Source: a virus
DNA: 43,684 nt
Strand: one strand, 5' to 3'
IMG/VR virus record: IMGVR_UViG_3300045936_000038
Span: 1-43,684 of that record
This document shows positions 5,626 through 13,747 of this stretch, piece after piece. The notes under the pieces were generated by a model. The model was not told where the DNA came from. It saw nothing but the letters and a program-made list of their open reading frames with translations, and did no database searches. Numbering within the stretch: the first letter of the stretch is position 1; every line of letters starts with the position of its first letter. The position numbers and the translations under genes were made by a program.

Positions 5626-5763
5626 ATGGATACTAAAAAGGTCAAGGTAGCCCTGTTCCTCGCGCCCAAGGTAGCGCATGCTCTCAAGGTGCAAGCCGTG
5701 ACGGCGGGCTACCGCGCCCTATCGGACTATGTGACGACGCTGGTGATGAAGCGAGAGAAGTAA
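5626..5763 (+). CDS. Ribbon-helix-helix (CopG/Arc-like) regulator
   Basis: A 45-residue basic protein. KKVKVALFLAPKVAHALK has the strand-then-helix pattern of ribbon-helix-helix repressors, followed by the turn AGYRALSDYVTTLVM typical of the second helix. Family members bind DNA as dimers through the beta ribbon. ATG at 5617 would add three residues. It lies directly beside the divergent promoter pair and is the obvious candidate to control it. Confidence 0.65.
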   Translation: MDTKKVKVALFLAPKVAHALKVQAVTAGYRALSDYVTTLVMKREK

Positions 5764-5773
5764 AAGGAGAGCC

Positions 5774-6085
5774 ATGATGACTTGGCGTGAACGAACTGCT
5801 CAAGCCGAAAGCCATAAGATACTGCGGGTCATTCCATGGGCCAGATTTACCGAGGACGATCACGCGGCGTGGTGCAGGCCACAGACTTGTGTTGTGGGTG
5901 AGGCCGCTAGTCAGTTCTACGACTACGCAACATGGGCATGGCACGACATGTATATGGCTCTGATCGTGAAGACCGACGGTAGCCGCCGCGCATTGAATGC
6001 ACTCTGTGCCAACAATGCCAAGGCCATGTCGCGACTGCTGGATGAAGTGGAGGATGCGGCGCTGGAGATTAAGCGCGGTTTCTAA
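5774..6085 (+). CDS. Hypothetical protein (103 aa)
   Basis: Good Shine-Dalgarno site AAAGGAG six bases before ATGATG. The protein is Trp-rich at the start (MTWRERTAQAESH, IPWARF), followed by helices ending KRGF. No family is recognised. It sits between the regulator and the recombinase gene. Confidence 0.65.
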   Translation: MMTWRERTAQAESHKILRVIPWARFTEDDHAAWCRPQTCVVGEAASQFYDYATWAWHDMYMALIVKTDGSRRALNALCANNAKAMSRLLDEVEDAALEIKRGF

Positions 6086-6094
6086 AACGAACGA

Positions 6095-6121
6095 GGCCGC
6101 CCGGTGACGAGCCGAGCGGCC
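6095..6121 (+). other. Stem-loop in the leader of the ERF gene
   Basis: GGCCGC (6095-6100) pairs with GCGGCC (6116-6121) in the 53-base gap between two genes, ending four bases before the AAGGAGG site of the ERF gene. It has no U-tract. It may mark an mRNA processing or attenuation site. Confidence 0.4.
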
Positions 6122-6138
6122 CCAAGGAGGACCACGAC

Positions 6139-6966
6139 GTGAAACAAGAAGAGTCTAGCATGACCGCCCTAGTAAAGTCACAAGATCCGAATGCGCTGAT
6201 CGCGCTCGCCATTGAGAAGGGCGCGCCGATCGAGACGCTGGAGCGCCTGGTCAGTCTCGCCAAAGAGGTTCGGGCGTTCTCGGCCCGCGAAGCGTTCTTT
6301 GAGTCGATGGCGCGATTCAAGACGGAGTGCCCGAGTATCAAGAAGGACGCGACGGCCAACCTCGGGCAGTACTCCTACAGCTACGCCACGCTGGACGGCA
6401 TTCTCGACGTGGTGGTGCCGATCCTCGGCCGGTTTGGGCTCACGATCTCATGGAAACAAAAGCACGAGGGGAACGCCGTCCATGCCTCATGCGTGGTCAC
6501 GCACCGCTTGGGTCACCAAGAGGAGTCGGGCTTCATCGCGATCCCCTTTGAGACGACGACCCGCATGAATCCCGCGCAGCGTGTCGGCAGTGCGGCGACC
6601 TATGCCAAACGGTATTCGCTGCTAGCCGTGCTCGGGCTCGCGCCGGAGGATGACGACGACGCGCGCTCGACGGGCGAACGCCACGCGCCGATGCCACATC
6701 TGCGGGAAACTCGGGTCGCAGAAGAATCCCGTCTCGCCGCCGAAGCCGAACCTCCAGCCGAGACTCTCTTCCCGACCCCCACCGAGAAGGACGCACTCGT
6801 GGGGCGACTGACGAACCGCTGGCGGGAGCTCGGGCTCACCAAGGCCAACGTCAAGGCGATTCTCGACAAGCGCGGTTTGCCCGAAACGCTCGTACGGCAT
6901 AACGCCGACTGGTCGATGGTGGACCTCGCGGTGATTCAGGACATGCTGACGGAGGCGGGGGGATGA
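6139..6966 (+). CDS. erf: ERF-family single-strand annealing recombinase
   Basis: A 275-residue protein of the ERF superfamily (P22 Erf type), which anneals single strands during phage recombination and genome circularisation. Signature: FFESMARFKTECPSIKK (about 53-69), YSYSYATLDGILDVVVPIL (about 78-96), GLTISW, and the C-terminal core VGSAATYAKRYSLLAVLGLA followed by the acidic PEDDDD. The last 80 residues are a linker and small helical tail. GTG at 6139 has AAGGAGG eight bases upstream; ATG at 6160 is possible. No partner exonuclease is seen. Confidence 0.88.
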   Translation: MKQEESSMTALVKSQDPNALIALAIEKGAPIETLERLVSLAKEVRAFSAREAFFESMARFKTECPSIKKDATANLGQYSYSYATLDGILDVVVPILGRFGLTISWKQKHEGNAVHASCVVTHRLGHQEESGFIAIPFETTTRMNPAQRVGSAATYAKRYSLLAVLGLAPEDDDDARSTGERHAPMPHLRETRVAEESRLAAEAEPPAETLFPTPTEKDALVGRLTNRWRELGLTKANVKAILDKRGLPETLVRHNADWSMVDLAVIQDMLTEAGG

Positions 6967-7211
6967 GCGTGGGGCTGCCGTGCTACGGATGTATCCATCA
7001 CCGTACTGTGCCGGGTAATGCGCATATTCAGTGCGTCGCGAAGTGGACGCCCGAAGAGATCGGCATGGCCATGCGGCTCGCGAGTCCGCATGGCGTCAAG
7101 CATGGATGGTTCTATTTCCCATTCCTCTATGATCCCATCTGGGCGCGTGACTGGAAAGAAGGTCAAGAGCGTGACGTGCTATGCCCGCAGTTTAGCGAGT
7201 CCAGGCCATGA
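6963..7211 (+). CDS. Small Cys-containing phage protein (82 aa)
   Basis: GLPCYGCIHHRTVPGNAHIQC gives a CxxC-xHH-C pattern, then GWFYFPFLYDPIW and a final Cys. This arrangement (CxxC, later Cys, FPF-DP motif) is common in small conserved phage proteins of unknown role. ATG overlaps the ERF stop (ATGA). Confidence 0.65.
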   Translation: MSVGLPCYGCIHHRTVPGNAHIQCVAKWTPEEIGMAMRLASPHGVKHGWFYFPFLYDPIWARDWKEGQERDVLCPQFSESRP

Positions 7212-7474
7212 CCGAGACCCAGCGCGAGGCCCAGACGCGCAAGAAGCTCGGCCTGCGAGCGCCGATCTGCCGGTGCAAGCCGGTGAACCCGAAGCACAAG
7301 GACTCGTATCAATGCGTCAGTCCCGCAGAACTTGAGGCGTGGCGCGCGCGTCACCCGGACTCATTGGCGAGTCTCAGGACGCAGAAGATCCTCGCCTCGT
7401 GGGAGATCGAGTTCGGGCGTGGCGTCATCACCCTGGCCGAGTGTGACCATCTGCACAGGATCACGGGGACGTGA
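7208..7474 (+). CDS. Hypothetical protein (88 aa)
   Basis: Basic N terminus TETQREAQTRKKLGLRAPIC with three Cys (CRC and a later C) and an acidic C-terminal helix. No family is recognised. ATG overlaps the preceding stop (ATGA), and its TGA overlaps the start of the helicase gene. Confidence 0.6.
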   Translation: MTETQREAQTRKKLGLRAPICRCKPVNPKHKDSYQCVSPAELEAWRARHPDSLASLRTQKILASWEIEFGRGVITLAECDHLHRITGT

Positions 7475-8862
7475 TGGACTACGGCGAGTTCCTCTCGTCT
7501 AAGGGCCAGTTCGGGGCGGGCTCCGGGTTCGCCCCGACTTGGCTCCCACCGTCGCTCTTTGACTTCCAGGCATCGCTAGTGGACTGGTCTATCCGTCAAG
7601 GCCGGTCGGGGATCTTTGCGGACTGCGGACTCGGCAAGACCCCGATGCAGCTTGTCTGGGCTGAGAATATCGTGCGCCGCACCAATGGCCGCGTGCTGGT
7701 TCTGACCCCGCTCGCTGTGTCGCGTCAGACGATTCGGGAGGGCGAAAAGTTCGGCGTCGAGGTGCGGCGTTCGCAAGACGGCGAAGCGTTCGCGGGAATC
7801 ACCGTAACCAACTACGAGCGCCTACACCTATTCAAACCCGGCGACTTCGCCGCGGTGGTCTGCGATGAGTCCAGCATCCTGAAATCCTTCGACGGGGTGC
7901 GACGGGCCGACATTACCGAGTTCATGCGCCGGGTCCCGCATCGCCTACTCTGCACCGCAACCGCAGCGCCGAATGACTATACGGAACTCGGCACGAGTAG
8001 CGAGGCCCTCGGCGAGCTCGGCTACATGGATATGCTTAACAGGTTCTTCCGGAATCAGAACAACACGAGCGACACGAAAGGTCGCTATCGGGGTTTTTCA
8101 GCTCCCCGCGCATGGGAGGGCAAACAGTGGCGCTTCAAAGGTCACGCCGAGTCGGCCTTCTGGCGCTGGGTGGCCTCATGGGCGCGCGCGCTCCGGAAGC
8201 CGTCTGACCTCGGCTTTGACGACGAGCGCCTACGACTGCCGGACCTCATCGAACGCGAGCACGACGTGACCGCCAGGTCTCTCCCCGAGGGCATGCTGTT
8301 CGCCATGCCAGCGGTCGGACTCGCGGAGCAGCGTGAGGAACGTCGGCGCACGATGGACGAGCGATGTGAAATGGCCGCCGCGTTGGTCAAGACCACCGAT
8401 CCAGCGATCGTATGGTGTCACTTGAATGACGAGGGCGATCAACTGGCCACACTCATACCTGATGCCGTCCAAGTGTCGGGCTTGGACAGCGACGATGACA
8501 AGGAATCAAAGCTCACCGATTTCGCCGAGGGCAGGACGCGCGTGCTTATCACAAAGCCCAAGATTGGCGCGTGGGGCCTCAACTTCCAACACTGCGCCCA
8601 CGTCGTCTACTTCCCGTCGCACTCTTACGAGCAGTATTACCAGGCTGTGCGGCGATGCTGGCGCTTCGGTCAGACGCGGCCGGTTGTGGTAGACGTGATC
8701 GCCACCGAGGGCGACCGGGACGTGCTGAAAAACCTCCAGCGCAAAGCGGCGGCGGCAACCGAAATGTTTGACCGGCTCGTGGAGCACATGCGCGATGCCG
8801 CGACGATACGACGAGACGACACGCACACGAGACGAATGGAGGTGCCGACGTGGCTGTCATAG
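7471..8862 (+). CDS. SNF2-like DEAD-box ATPase/helicase
   Basis: A 463-residue superfamily 2 motor. Motifs: FADCGLGKT (Walker A, about 49-57), LVLTPLAV (Ia), VVCDESSILK (Walker B, DESS), CTATAAPND (III), IVWCHLNDEGDQL, ITKPKIGAWGLNFQHC (V), and YYQAVRRCWRFGQ (VI, SNF2-type arginine finger). Such single-polypeptide helicases are common in phages and probably act on DNA during replication or recombination. Start is GTG 7471 or ATG 7474, both coupled to the preceding stop. It is followed by a methyltransferase, a frequent phage pairing. Confidence 0.88.
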   Translation: MMDYGEFLSSKGQFGAGSGFAPTWLPPSLFDFQASLVDWSIRQGRSGIFADCGLGKTPMQLVWAENIVRRTNGRVLVLTPLAVSRQTIREGEKFGVEVRRSQDGEAFAGITVTNYERLHLFKPGDFAAVVCDESSILKSFDGVRRADITEFMRRVPHRLLCTATAAPNDYTELGTSSEALGELGYMDMLNRFFRNQNNTSDTKGRYRGFSAPRAWEGKQWRFKGHAESAFWRWVASWARALRKPSDLGFDDERLRLPDLIEREHDVTARSLPEGMLFAMPAVGLAEQREERRRTMDERCEMAAALVKTTDPAIVWCHLNDEGDQLATLIPDAVQVSGLDSDDDKESKLTDFAEGRTRVLITKPKIGAWGLNFQHCAHVVYFPSHSYEQYYQAVRRCWRFGQTRPVVVDVIATEGDRDVLKNLQRKAAAATEMFDRLVEHMRDAATIRRDDTHTRRMEVPTWLS

Positions 8863-9830
8863 CCAGCACCCTTGATGAGCGATATGCCCTATACCACGGC
8901 GACTGCTGTGAACTCATGCCCGACATGCCCGAGAACTCCGTGCATCTGTCGATCTACTCGCCGCCGTTTGCGGGCCTGTATCACTACTCATCGAGCGACC
9001 GCGACCTTTCGAACAGTAAAAACTATGAGGAATTCTTCCGGCATTACGGCTTCGTCGTGCGGGCACTCCATCGCGTCACGATGCCTGGACGCATGACGGC
9101 GGTGCATTGCATGGATGTGCCGGCGAGTAACACCGGGCGCGGCGACTACCTAGTAGACTTCCCCGGCGATATCATCCGACTCCACGAGACCGAGGGCTTC
9201 CGCTATGTGGCGCGATATAGCATATGGAAAGAGCCGCTGACGGTGCGCAATCGCACCATGACCAAGAGCCTCGCTCATAAGACCATCGTGGACGACTCGT
9301 CGCGGTGCAGCAATGCCTCGGCAGACTATCTGCTGTTGTTCCGGAAGGGTGGTGCGAACCCGGTCCCAATCGCGCACCCGCAGGGGCTTTTGGAGTACGC
9401 TGGCGAGCGTCACCCGCCCGCCGACGTGCTGTCCTATCGCGGCTGGACCGGCAATCAGATCGAGAACCGCTATTCGCACTGGATCTGGAGACAGTACGCT
9501 TCGGCGTTCTGGGATGATGTGCGGCTTGACCGCGTGCTGCCATACCGCGAAGCACGGGACTCGGAGGATGAGAAGCACGTGCATCCGCTGCAGCTTGACG
9601 TGATCGACCGATGCCTCGTGCTCTGGAGCAATCCAGACGAGACGGTATTTACGCCATTCATGGGGGTCGGCTCGGAGGTCTATGGCGCGGTGGTCGGCGG
9701 GAGGCGCGGCATCGGCGTGGAGCTCAAGGCATCATACTACCGCCAAGCCGTGAGAAATGTCGCGTATGGCGCGGCCGGATGGAAGAGCGCGCAGCCGCGA
9801 GACCTGTTTGAGACTCAGGTCGCACTGTGA
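8850..9830 (+). CDS. Beta-class DNA methyltransferase (N4-C or N6-A)
   Basis: A 326-residue amino-methyltransferase. The catalytic motif is SPPF (37-40), N-terminal to the SAM-binding motif FTPFMGVGS (267-275), which defines the beta order; the usual DPFxGSG is TPFMGVG here. HPLQLDVIDRCLVLWSNP resembles the helix preceding motif I. SPPF is more usual in N4-cytosine enzymes but does not settle the base. GTG start with GGAGG upstream. No cognate restriction gene is seen; the likely role is protection from host restriction. Confidence 0.85.
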   Translation: MAVIASTLDERYALYHGDCCELMPDMPENSVHLSIYSPPFAGLYHYSSSDRDLSNSKNYEEFFRHYGFVVRALHRVTMPGRMTAVHCMDVPASNTGRGDYLVDFPGDIIRLHETEGFRYVARYSIWKEPLTVRNRTMTKSLAHKTIVDDSSRCSNASADYLLLFRKGGANPVPIAHPQGLLEYAGERHPPADVLSYRGWTGNQIENRYSHWIWRQYASAFWDDVRLDRVLPYREARDSEDEKHVHPLQLDVIDRCLVLWSNPDETVFTPFMGVGSEVYGAVVGGRRGIGVELKASYYRQAVRNVAYGAAGWKSAQPRDLFETQVAL

Positions 9831-11632
9831 AATTCCCGCTCGCCAACCTGGAGCGCTTCTGCGCCGGTCTCTCCATCCCGGCCAAGGATCATAGCGGCCT
9901 GTTCAAGATGGGGAAGCTGTACAGCACGCAACAATACTTCATCCGCGAGCTCGCGGCCGGGATGGAGAACGGCGTCCACGACTTCCTCGTGCTGAAAGGG
10001 CGCCAGCAGGGGATCACGACAATCACCGACGCTCTCGACCTCTACTGGCCCCAGAAGTACGAGGGGCTGCAGGGCATGATGGTGGCCGACGATGACGACT
10101 CGCGGGAAGTCCGCAGGGACACCATTCGACAAATGTACTATTCGATGGCGCGGCCGGAGTTTCAGTTGCCCGTGCGCGTTGACAACGGAAACATGCTGGC
10201 TTGGTCGAATGGCTCACGCCTACTCTGGTCGCAATCCTCCACGAAGGCGAAAGGGACAAAAACCAAACTGGGTCGAGGCCGAGGTATTTCTTACCTGCAC
10301 GCGGACGAGTTCGATGCGTGGACCGACTCGCGTGCTGTAATGGGTCTGCGCGCCTCCCGTTCTGACCGCCACCCGTTCCGGCTCTACACCTGGGCCTCGA
10401 CCGCGCAGGGGCACGGGGTGCTGTGGGCCGCGTGGAGGGAGCATGCAAACAGCCCAACGACTCGACGTGTCTTTATTCCAGCATGGCGACATGATCTTAA
10501 TTACGTCCCTCGGGACAATCGAGCTGTATGGGACGTTTACGGTAGCGATCGCCTTACAGAAGATGAACGGCTCTGGATGGCAGGTGTCAGCAACGAATAT
10601 GGTGTGTCACTTCCTCCCGAATACGTTGTCTGGTACCGCTGGAAGCTAGCGGAAGACATGCACGGCGACGAGGCGATGATGGCGCAGGAGCATCCGAACC
10701 TGCCGGAGGACGCCTTCCAGTCCTTCGGGGATAAATTCTTCCGACCAGCGCTCATCCGCGAACTCCGCGCCGTCGCCAAGCAGGCCCCGGAGCCCCACGG
10801 CTACACCTACAACTGGGGGCGGTGGTTGGACACGACGGAGGTCAACCCGAGCGCCCCGAACGAGGATGGCACGATTACCGTATGGGAGGAGCCCGATATC
10901 GAGGGCGTGTACGTCGTGGCCTGTCACCCGGCCTATTCGTCCTCAGGAGATGCCCCCGATGACGTGGTGCAAGTGTGGCGTGCGTATCCAGATAAGTTGG
11001 TGCAGGTTGCTGAATACGTCAAAGAGGGTGGGGACCTTACTGTGCGGTGTGCGTGGGCGTGTCTTCATCTGGCAGGTGCTTATCGACAGAACCGCCCATT
11101 CGCGGACATGTACTTCGTCATGGACGTGGAGACGACGGGACTCTCAGTCCTGACCGAGATTCAGCGGTTTGAGCAACGCAACTGGGGCCTCCGGATGCAG
11201 GGCACGCGCGATCTCCAGAATCTCCTCGGCGCCGTGCGACACTACTACTTTCGCCGGCCGGACTCGCTCGCGCGTGGTGTGCGGGCGATGGAGTGGCAGT
11301 CGAAGGCCAACTTCCGCCCGTGGCTCTTGAATCAAATGCGTGACGTGCTCGAGAACGGACACGTGGAGGTCCGGTCGTCTGAACTGATTGACGAGCTCGC
11401 CAACATCCGGCGCGGGGAATTGAACGACGCGGACGTGATCGGCGCAGGCGCGGGGCAGTCGGAGTGTCGCGTGCTCGCGGCGGCGATGGTGGTCGAGAAG
11501 TGGCTGACCGAAGTGCAGCCCGAGATTACCGGGCGCTTTGCGCCGAAGGAGCCACAGCCGGGGGCTGATAACGTGGCGGCGCTGATGATCGGGAACTACC
11601 TGGATCGGGTGAGGGCAACGGGGAGACCATGA
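9827..11632 (+). CDS. terL: Terminase large subunit
   Basis: A 601-residue packaging motor. ATPase half: LKGRQQGITT (about 56-65, Walker A-like), YLHADEFDAW (157-165, Walker B with D160-E161), and a TWASTAQG coupling motif (188-195). Nuclease half: ACHPAYSSSGDAPDDVVQVW (365-384), FVMDVETTG (430-438, E435) and GQSECRVLAAAMVVE (543-557). Where relatives normally carry Asp in the first motif there is H367, and the terminal Asp pair reads E546-C547, so the nuclease site looks altered. GTG start overlaps the methyltransferase stop (GTGA). No small terminase was recognised. Confidence 0.85.
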   Translation: MKFPLANLERFCAGLSIPAKDHSGLFKMGKLYSTQQYFIRELAAGMENGVHDFLVLKGRQQGITTITDALDLYWPQKYEGLQGMMVADDDDSREVRRDTIRQMYYSMARPEFQLPVRVDNGNMLAWSNGSRLLWSQSSTKAKGTKTKLGRGRGISYLHADEFDAWTDSRAVMGLRASRSDRHPFRLYTWASTAQGHGVLWAAWREHANSPTTRRVFIPAWRHDLNYVPRDNRAVWDVYGSDRLTEDERLWMAGVSNEYGVSLPPEYVVWYRWKLAEDMHGDEAMMAQEHPNLPEDAFQSFGDKFFRPALIRELRAVAKQAPEPHGYTYNWGRWLDTTEVNPSAPNEDGTITVWEEPDIEGVYVVACHPAYSSSGDAPDDVVQVWRAYPDKLVQVAEYVKEGGDLTVRCAWACLHLAGAYRQNRPFADMYFVMDVETTGLSVLTEIQRFEQRNWGLRMQGTRDLQNLLGAVRHYYFRRPDSLARGVRAMEWQSKANFRPWLLNQMRDVLENGHVEVRSSELIDELANIRRGELNDADVIGAGAGQSECRVLAAAMVVEKWLTEVQPEITGRFAPKEPQPGADNVAALMIGNYLDRVRATGRP

Positions 11633-11850
11633 CGAAGTTGCAGCGTGCGCTGGTCAAAGACTTCAAGGGGCTAATGGATACCCACGACACTGTAGAGGCC
11701 GCCCTAGTAATTCTGACCCGAGACCCGGTGGGCGAGGATGTGCTGGCGCCGCTGTGGAAATATCACGACGACATTGAGCGAGCTATCATCGGTGTTGCTG
11801 CGGAATTACCCCAGCGGCTCATGGAGCGGCTGAAGCGGGGGGAGTTATGA
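11629..11850 (+). CDS. Hypothetical helical protein (73 aa)
   Basis: MTKLQRALVKDFKGLMDTHD then helices ending ELPQRLMERLKRGEL. Charged and helical, possibly DNA- or terminase-associated by position only. Coupled by ATGA overlaps to terL and to the next gene. Confidence 0.6.
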   Translation: MTKLQRALVKDFKGLMDTHDTVEAALVILTRDPVGEDVLAPLWKYHDDIERAIIGVAAELPQRLMERLKRGEL

Positions 11851-12047
11851 GTATAGCGAGTGATTGGACCATGCGGCATCGTGACGCCCTCCAAAATCAA
11901 CCCTGGTTTTACGATCAGAACAGGAAGGTCGTGGCTAAGGTGAACTCGCTTGGGCATTTGGAGTTTGTTAGTCCATGCGTTGATAGCAAGGACGCCGTGA
12001 TGTTCGCGAAATGGATCGTGGACACATTCGGTGAGGCGACCCCATGA
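11847..12047 (+). CDS. Hypothetical protein (66 aa)
   Basis: MSIASDWTMRHRDALQNQPW begins a small protein with a central beta hairpin (VVAKVNSLGHLEFV) and a C-terminal helix. No family is recognised. ATG and stop both overlap neighbours (ATGA). Confidence 0.6.
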   Translation: MSIASDWTMRHRDALQNQPWFYDQNRKVVAKVNSLGHLEFVSPCVDSKDAVMFAKWIVDTFGEATP

Positions 12048-12697
12048 TCCTCCGCGACCACGGCATCACCGTACTGCCCGATCTGATCTCGCAGGCGATG
12101 CGGGAAGGGCTGCAAGTTGAGGGGCGACATGAAATCGCCCCGGTGCGACGTCATGAGACCGAGAACGGGTGGCGAGTAAACGTCACGCCCGCGCGCGTAA
12201 CCCGCGAGAACAGATGGGACTGCTACTCCCACGCGCGCGCCTTCATCGACCTCATGCGCCCTTATGCCAATTCGTACCTGGGCCTGAAGTGGGGTATCAA
12301 TCAACTGATCTGGGACTACTCCGAGCCCACGACGAAGCCGCTATTCCCTCACCACGTGGACGACTTCAAGGGCCACAAGGCACTCAAGGCGTATGTGTAT
12401 CTGACGGACACGACGCCCGCGAACTCGCCGTTGGAGTACGCGATCGGCTCGCACATCAGCGTGGCCGCGGGGGGCTCGCACATCACCGACCGGCCGACGA
12501 ACTTCAACGGCGCGGCGGGCACGGTGATTCTGTTCGACCCGGCCGGGCTGCACGGCTCGGGGCGATTGATCCAGGGTTCGCGCTACATCTTCCGGGTGCA
12601 TTTCGTGGAGGCATCCTACGTGCGCCGCTATCTCCCCGATCAACTGCCGTGGTACCAGCGGCCGCTGGCCCGCGTGCTGGCGAAGGTGAGTCCATGA
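12044..12697 (+). CDS. Phytanoyl-CoA dioxygenase-like Fe(II)/2-oxoglutarate oxygenase
   Basis: A 217-residue double-stranded beta-helix oxygenase of the PhyH type. The iron triad is visible as H104-x-D106 (in FPHHVDDFKG) and H170 (in DPAGLHGSGR), with R180 ten residues later as the 2-oxoglutarate clamp. Between them is KALKAYVYLTDTTPANSPLE, the family's central strand pair, and an IGSH segment. Family members hydroxylate diverse small molecules and sugars. It sits between terminase and portal, coupled by ATGA overlaps, so it is made with packaging genes; its substrate is unknown. Confidence 0.8.
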   Translation: MILRDHGITVLPDLISQAMREGLQVEGRHEIAPVRRHETENGWRVNVTPARVTRENRWDCYSHARAFIDLMRPYANSYLGLKWGINQLIWDYSEPTTKPLFPHHVDDFKGHKALKAYVYLTDTTPANSPLEYAIGSHISVAAGGSHITDRPTNFNGAAGTVILFDPAGLHGSGRLIQGSRYIFRVHFVEASYVRRYLPDQLPWYQRPLARVLAKVSP

Positions 12698-12900
12698 GCG
12701 AATGCCCCGGATGCGGACTCGAAATGAAAGAGCCCGGAGATCCGATGAGAACCCTGAGAAATATCAGCGCCCACGAGATATTCTGTGCGCCACCCGGGCT
12801 TCTGGACCTCTTGGAATATAAGACGACCGGAAGGATTAGTAAGCGTCTAGGAATGTGGGTCGGGACCTCCATCGAAAAGATGGTGAGGTCGCTGGCATGA
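12694..12900 (+). CDS. Small zinc-finger protein (68 aa)
   Basis: MSECPGCGLEM gives CxxC, then HEIFC at about residues 28-32 gives His and Cys, a likely C2HC finger. The rest is helical and basic (TTGRISKRLGMWVG). ATG at 12694 overlaps the dioxygenase stop (ATGA); a longer open frame upstream runs out of frame through the dioxygenase and is rejected. Confidence 0.6.
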   Translation: MSECPGCGLEMKEPGDPMRTLRNISAHEIFCAPPGLLDLLEYKTTGRISKRLGMWVGTSIEKMVRSLA

Positions 12901-13424
12901 CCGACGAGACGCCCGGCTTTATCGTGAAGCACCGCGGCGCGATCGGCACGGCGCGGGCCATGTTCATGTGTAACTCCAAGACGTGCCGCACCAAGAAAGG
13001 GGCGCGTCAGTACGAACTCCCGACGGCGACCACGCGATGCCCGGTCTGCGGGTCGAAGAAGATCGTCAAGCTCATGAACCCGCCGAACATCTCGCGCGGG
13101 ATCGCCAAGCGATCGGATGCGTTCGTGGAGCCGGTCTACAAGGAAAAGAAGGAAATGAAGGACCGGGCGAAGGAGGCGCAGCGCCAAGCCCCGATGCTCG
13201 CGGTCCCGAATGACGGCAACCTCGCGTCAGCCGTCAGCCGGGCAATGGGGATACCGATTGGCGGCATGATCGGCCAGCCGGGCAAGGCGAAGCCGACGCT
13301 GGGGATCACCTCGCCTGACCTGGCGGGCGTGAAGGCGGCCGGAATGACCAGCGTGAAACCGACCAGCGTGCGGCGATGGAATCCGGATGCGAAGGACATC
13401 GCGGCGGCGAGGAGGGCGACGTGA
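12897..13424 (+). CDS. Zinc-ribbon protein upstream of portal (175 aa)
   Basis: N-terminal half has CNSKTC and, after a short beta stretch, CPVCGSKK, a zinc ribbon. The middle is a charged helix (KEKKEMKDRAKEAQRQ), and the C-terminal half is Gly/Pro/Ala-rich. Start ATG at 12897 overlaps the preceding stop (ATGA). A structural or packaging accessory role is possible from position only. Confidence 0.6.
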   Translation: MTDETPGFIVKHRGAIGTARAMFMCNSKTCRTKKGARQYELPTATTRCPVCGSKKIVKLMNPPNISRGIAKRSDAFVEPVYKEKKEMKDRAKEAQRQAPMLAVPNDGNLASAVSRAMGIPIGGMIGQPGKAKPTLGITSPDLAGVKAAGMTSVKPTSVRRWNPDAKDIAAARRAT

Positions 13425-13747
13425 GCGCTTATCTACTTACCCGAGGTTCGTATTCCGACTATGGCGTGATAGGGCTCGTGTCTCGCGATAAGCCAATCAT
13501 GGATAAGGAGTGGGGGGAGGCATTGAGACGAGCCGACGAAGAATTTTGGGAAGCCCATCGAGCGGCCACTAGGGCCTTTTGCGACAGGACAGACCGCAAT
13601 AAGCAGCAATGGGGTTTAGAATTCTCAGCGGCGTGGATGGCGTCACCGGAGTATGCGGCGCTGAACCTCAATGACAGATTTGCGCGAGCCGTTCAACTCC
13701 TTGGCGCGACCATAATCGAATACACCGAGGTCTGGTGCGACATATGA
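13421..13747 (+). CDS. Hypothetical protein (108 aa)
   Basis: GTG at 13421 overlaps the preceding stop (GTGA) with GGAGG seven bases before. It reads MSAYLLTRGSYSDYGVIGLV, a beta-strand start, followed by long helices rich in Trp and Glu. The opening YLLTxGxYSDY resembles small phage/plasmid proteins of unknown function. Confidence 0.6.
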   Translation: MSAYLLTRGSYSDYGVIGLVSRDKPIMDKEWGEALRRADEEFWEAHRAATRAFCDRTDRNKQQWGLEFSAAWMASPEYAALNLNDRFARAVQLLGATIIEYTEVWCDI

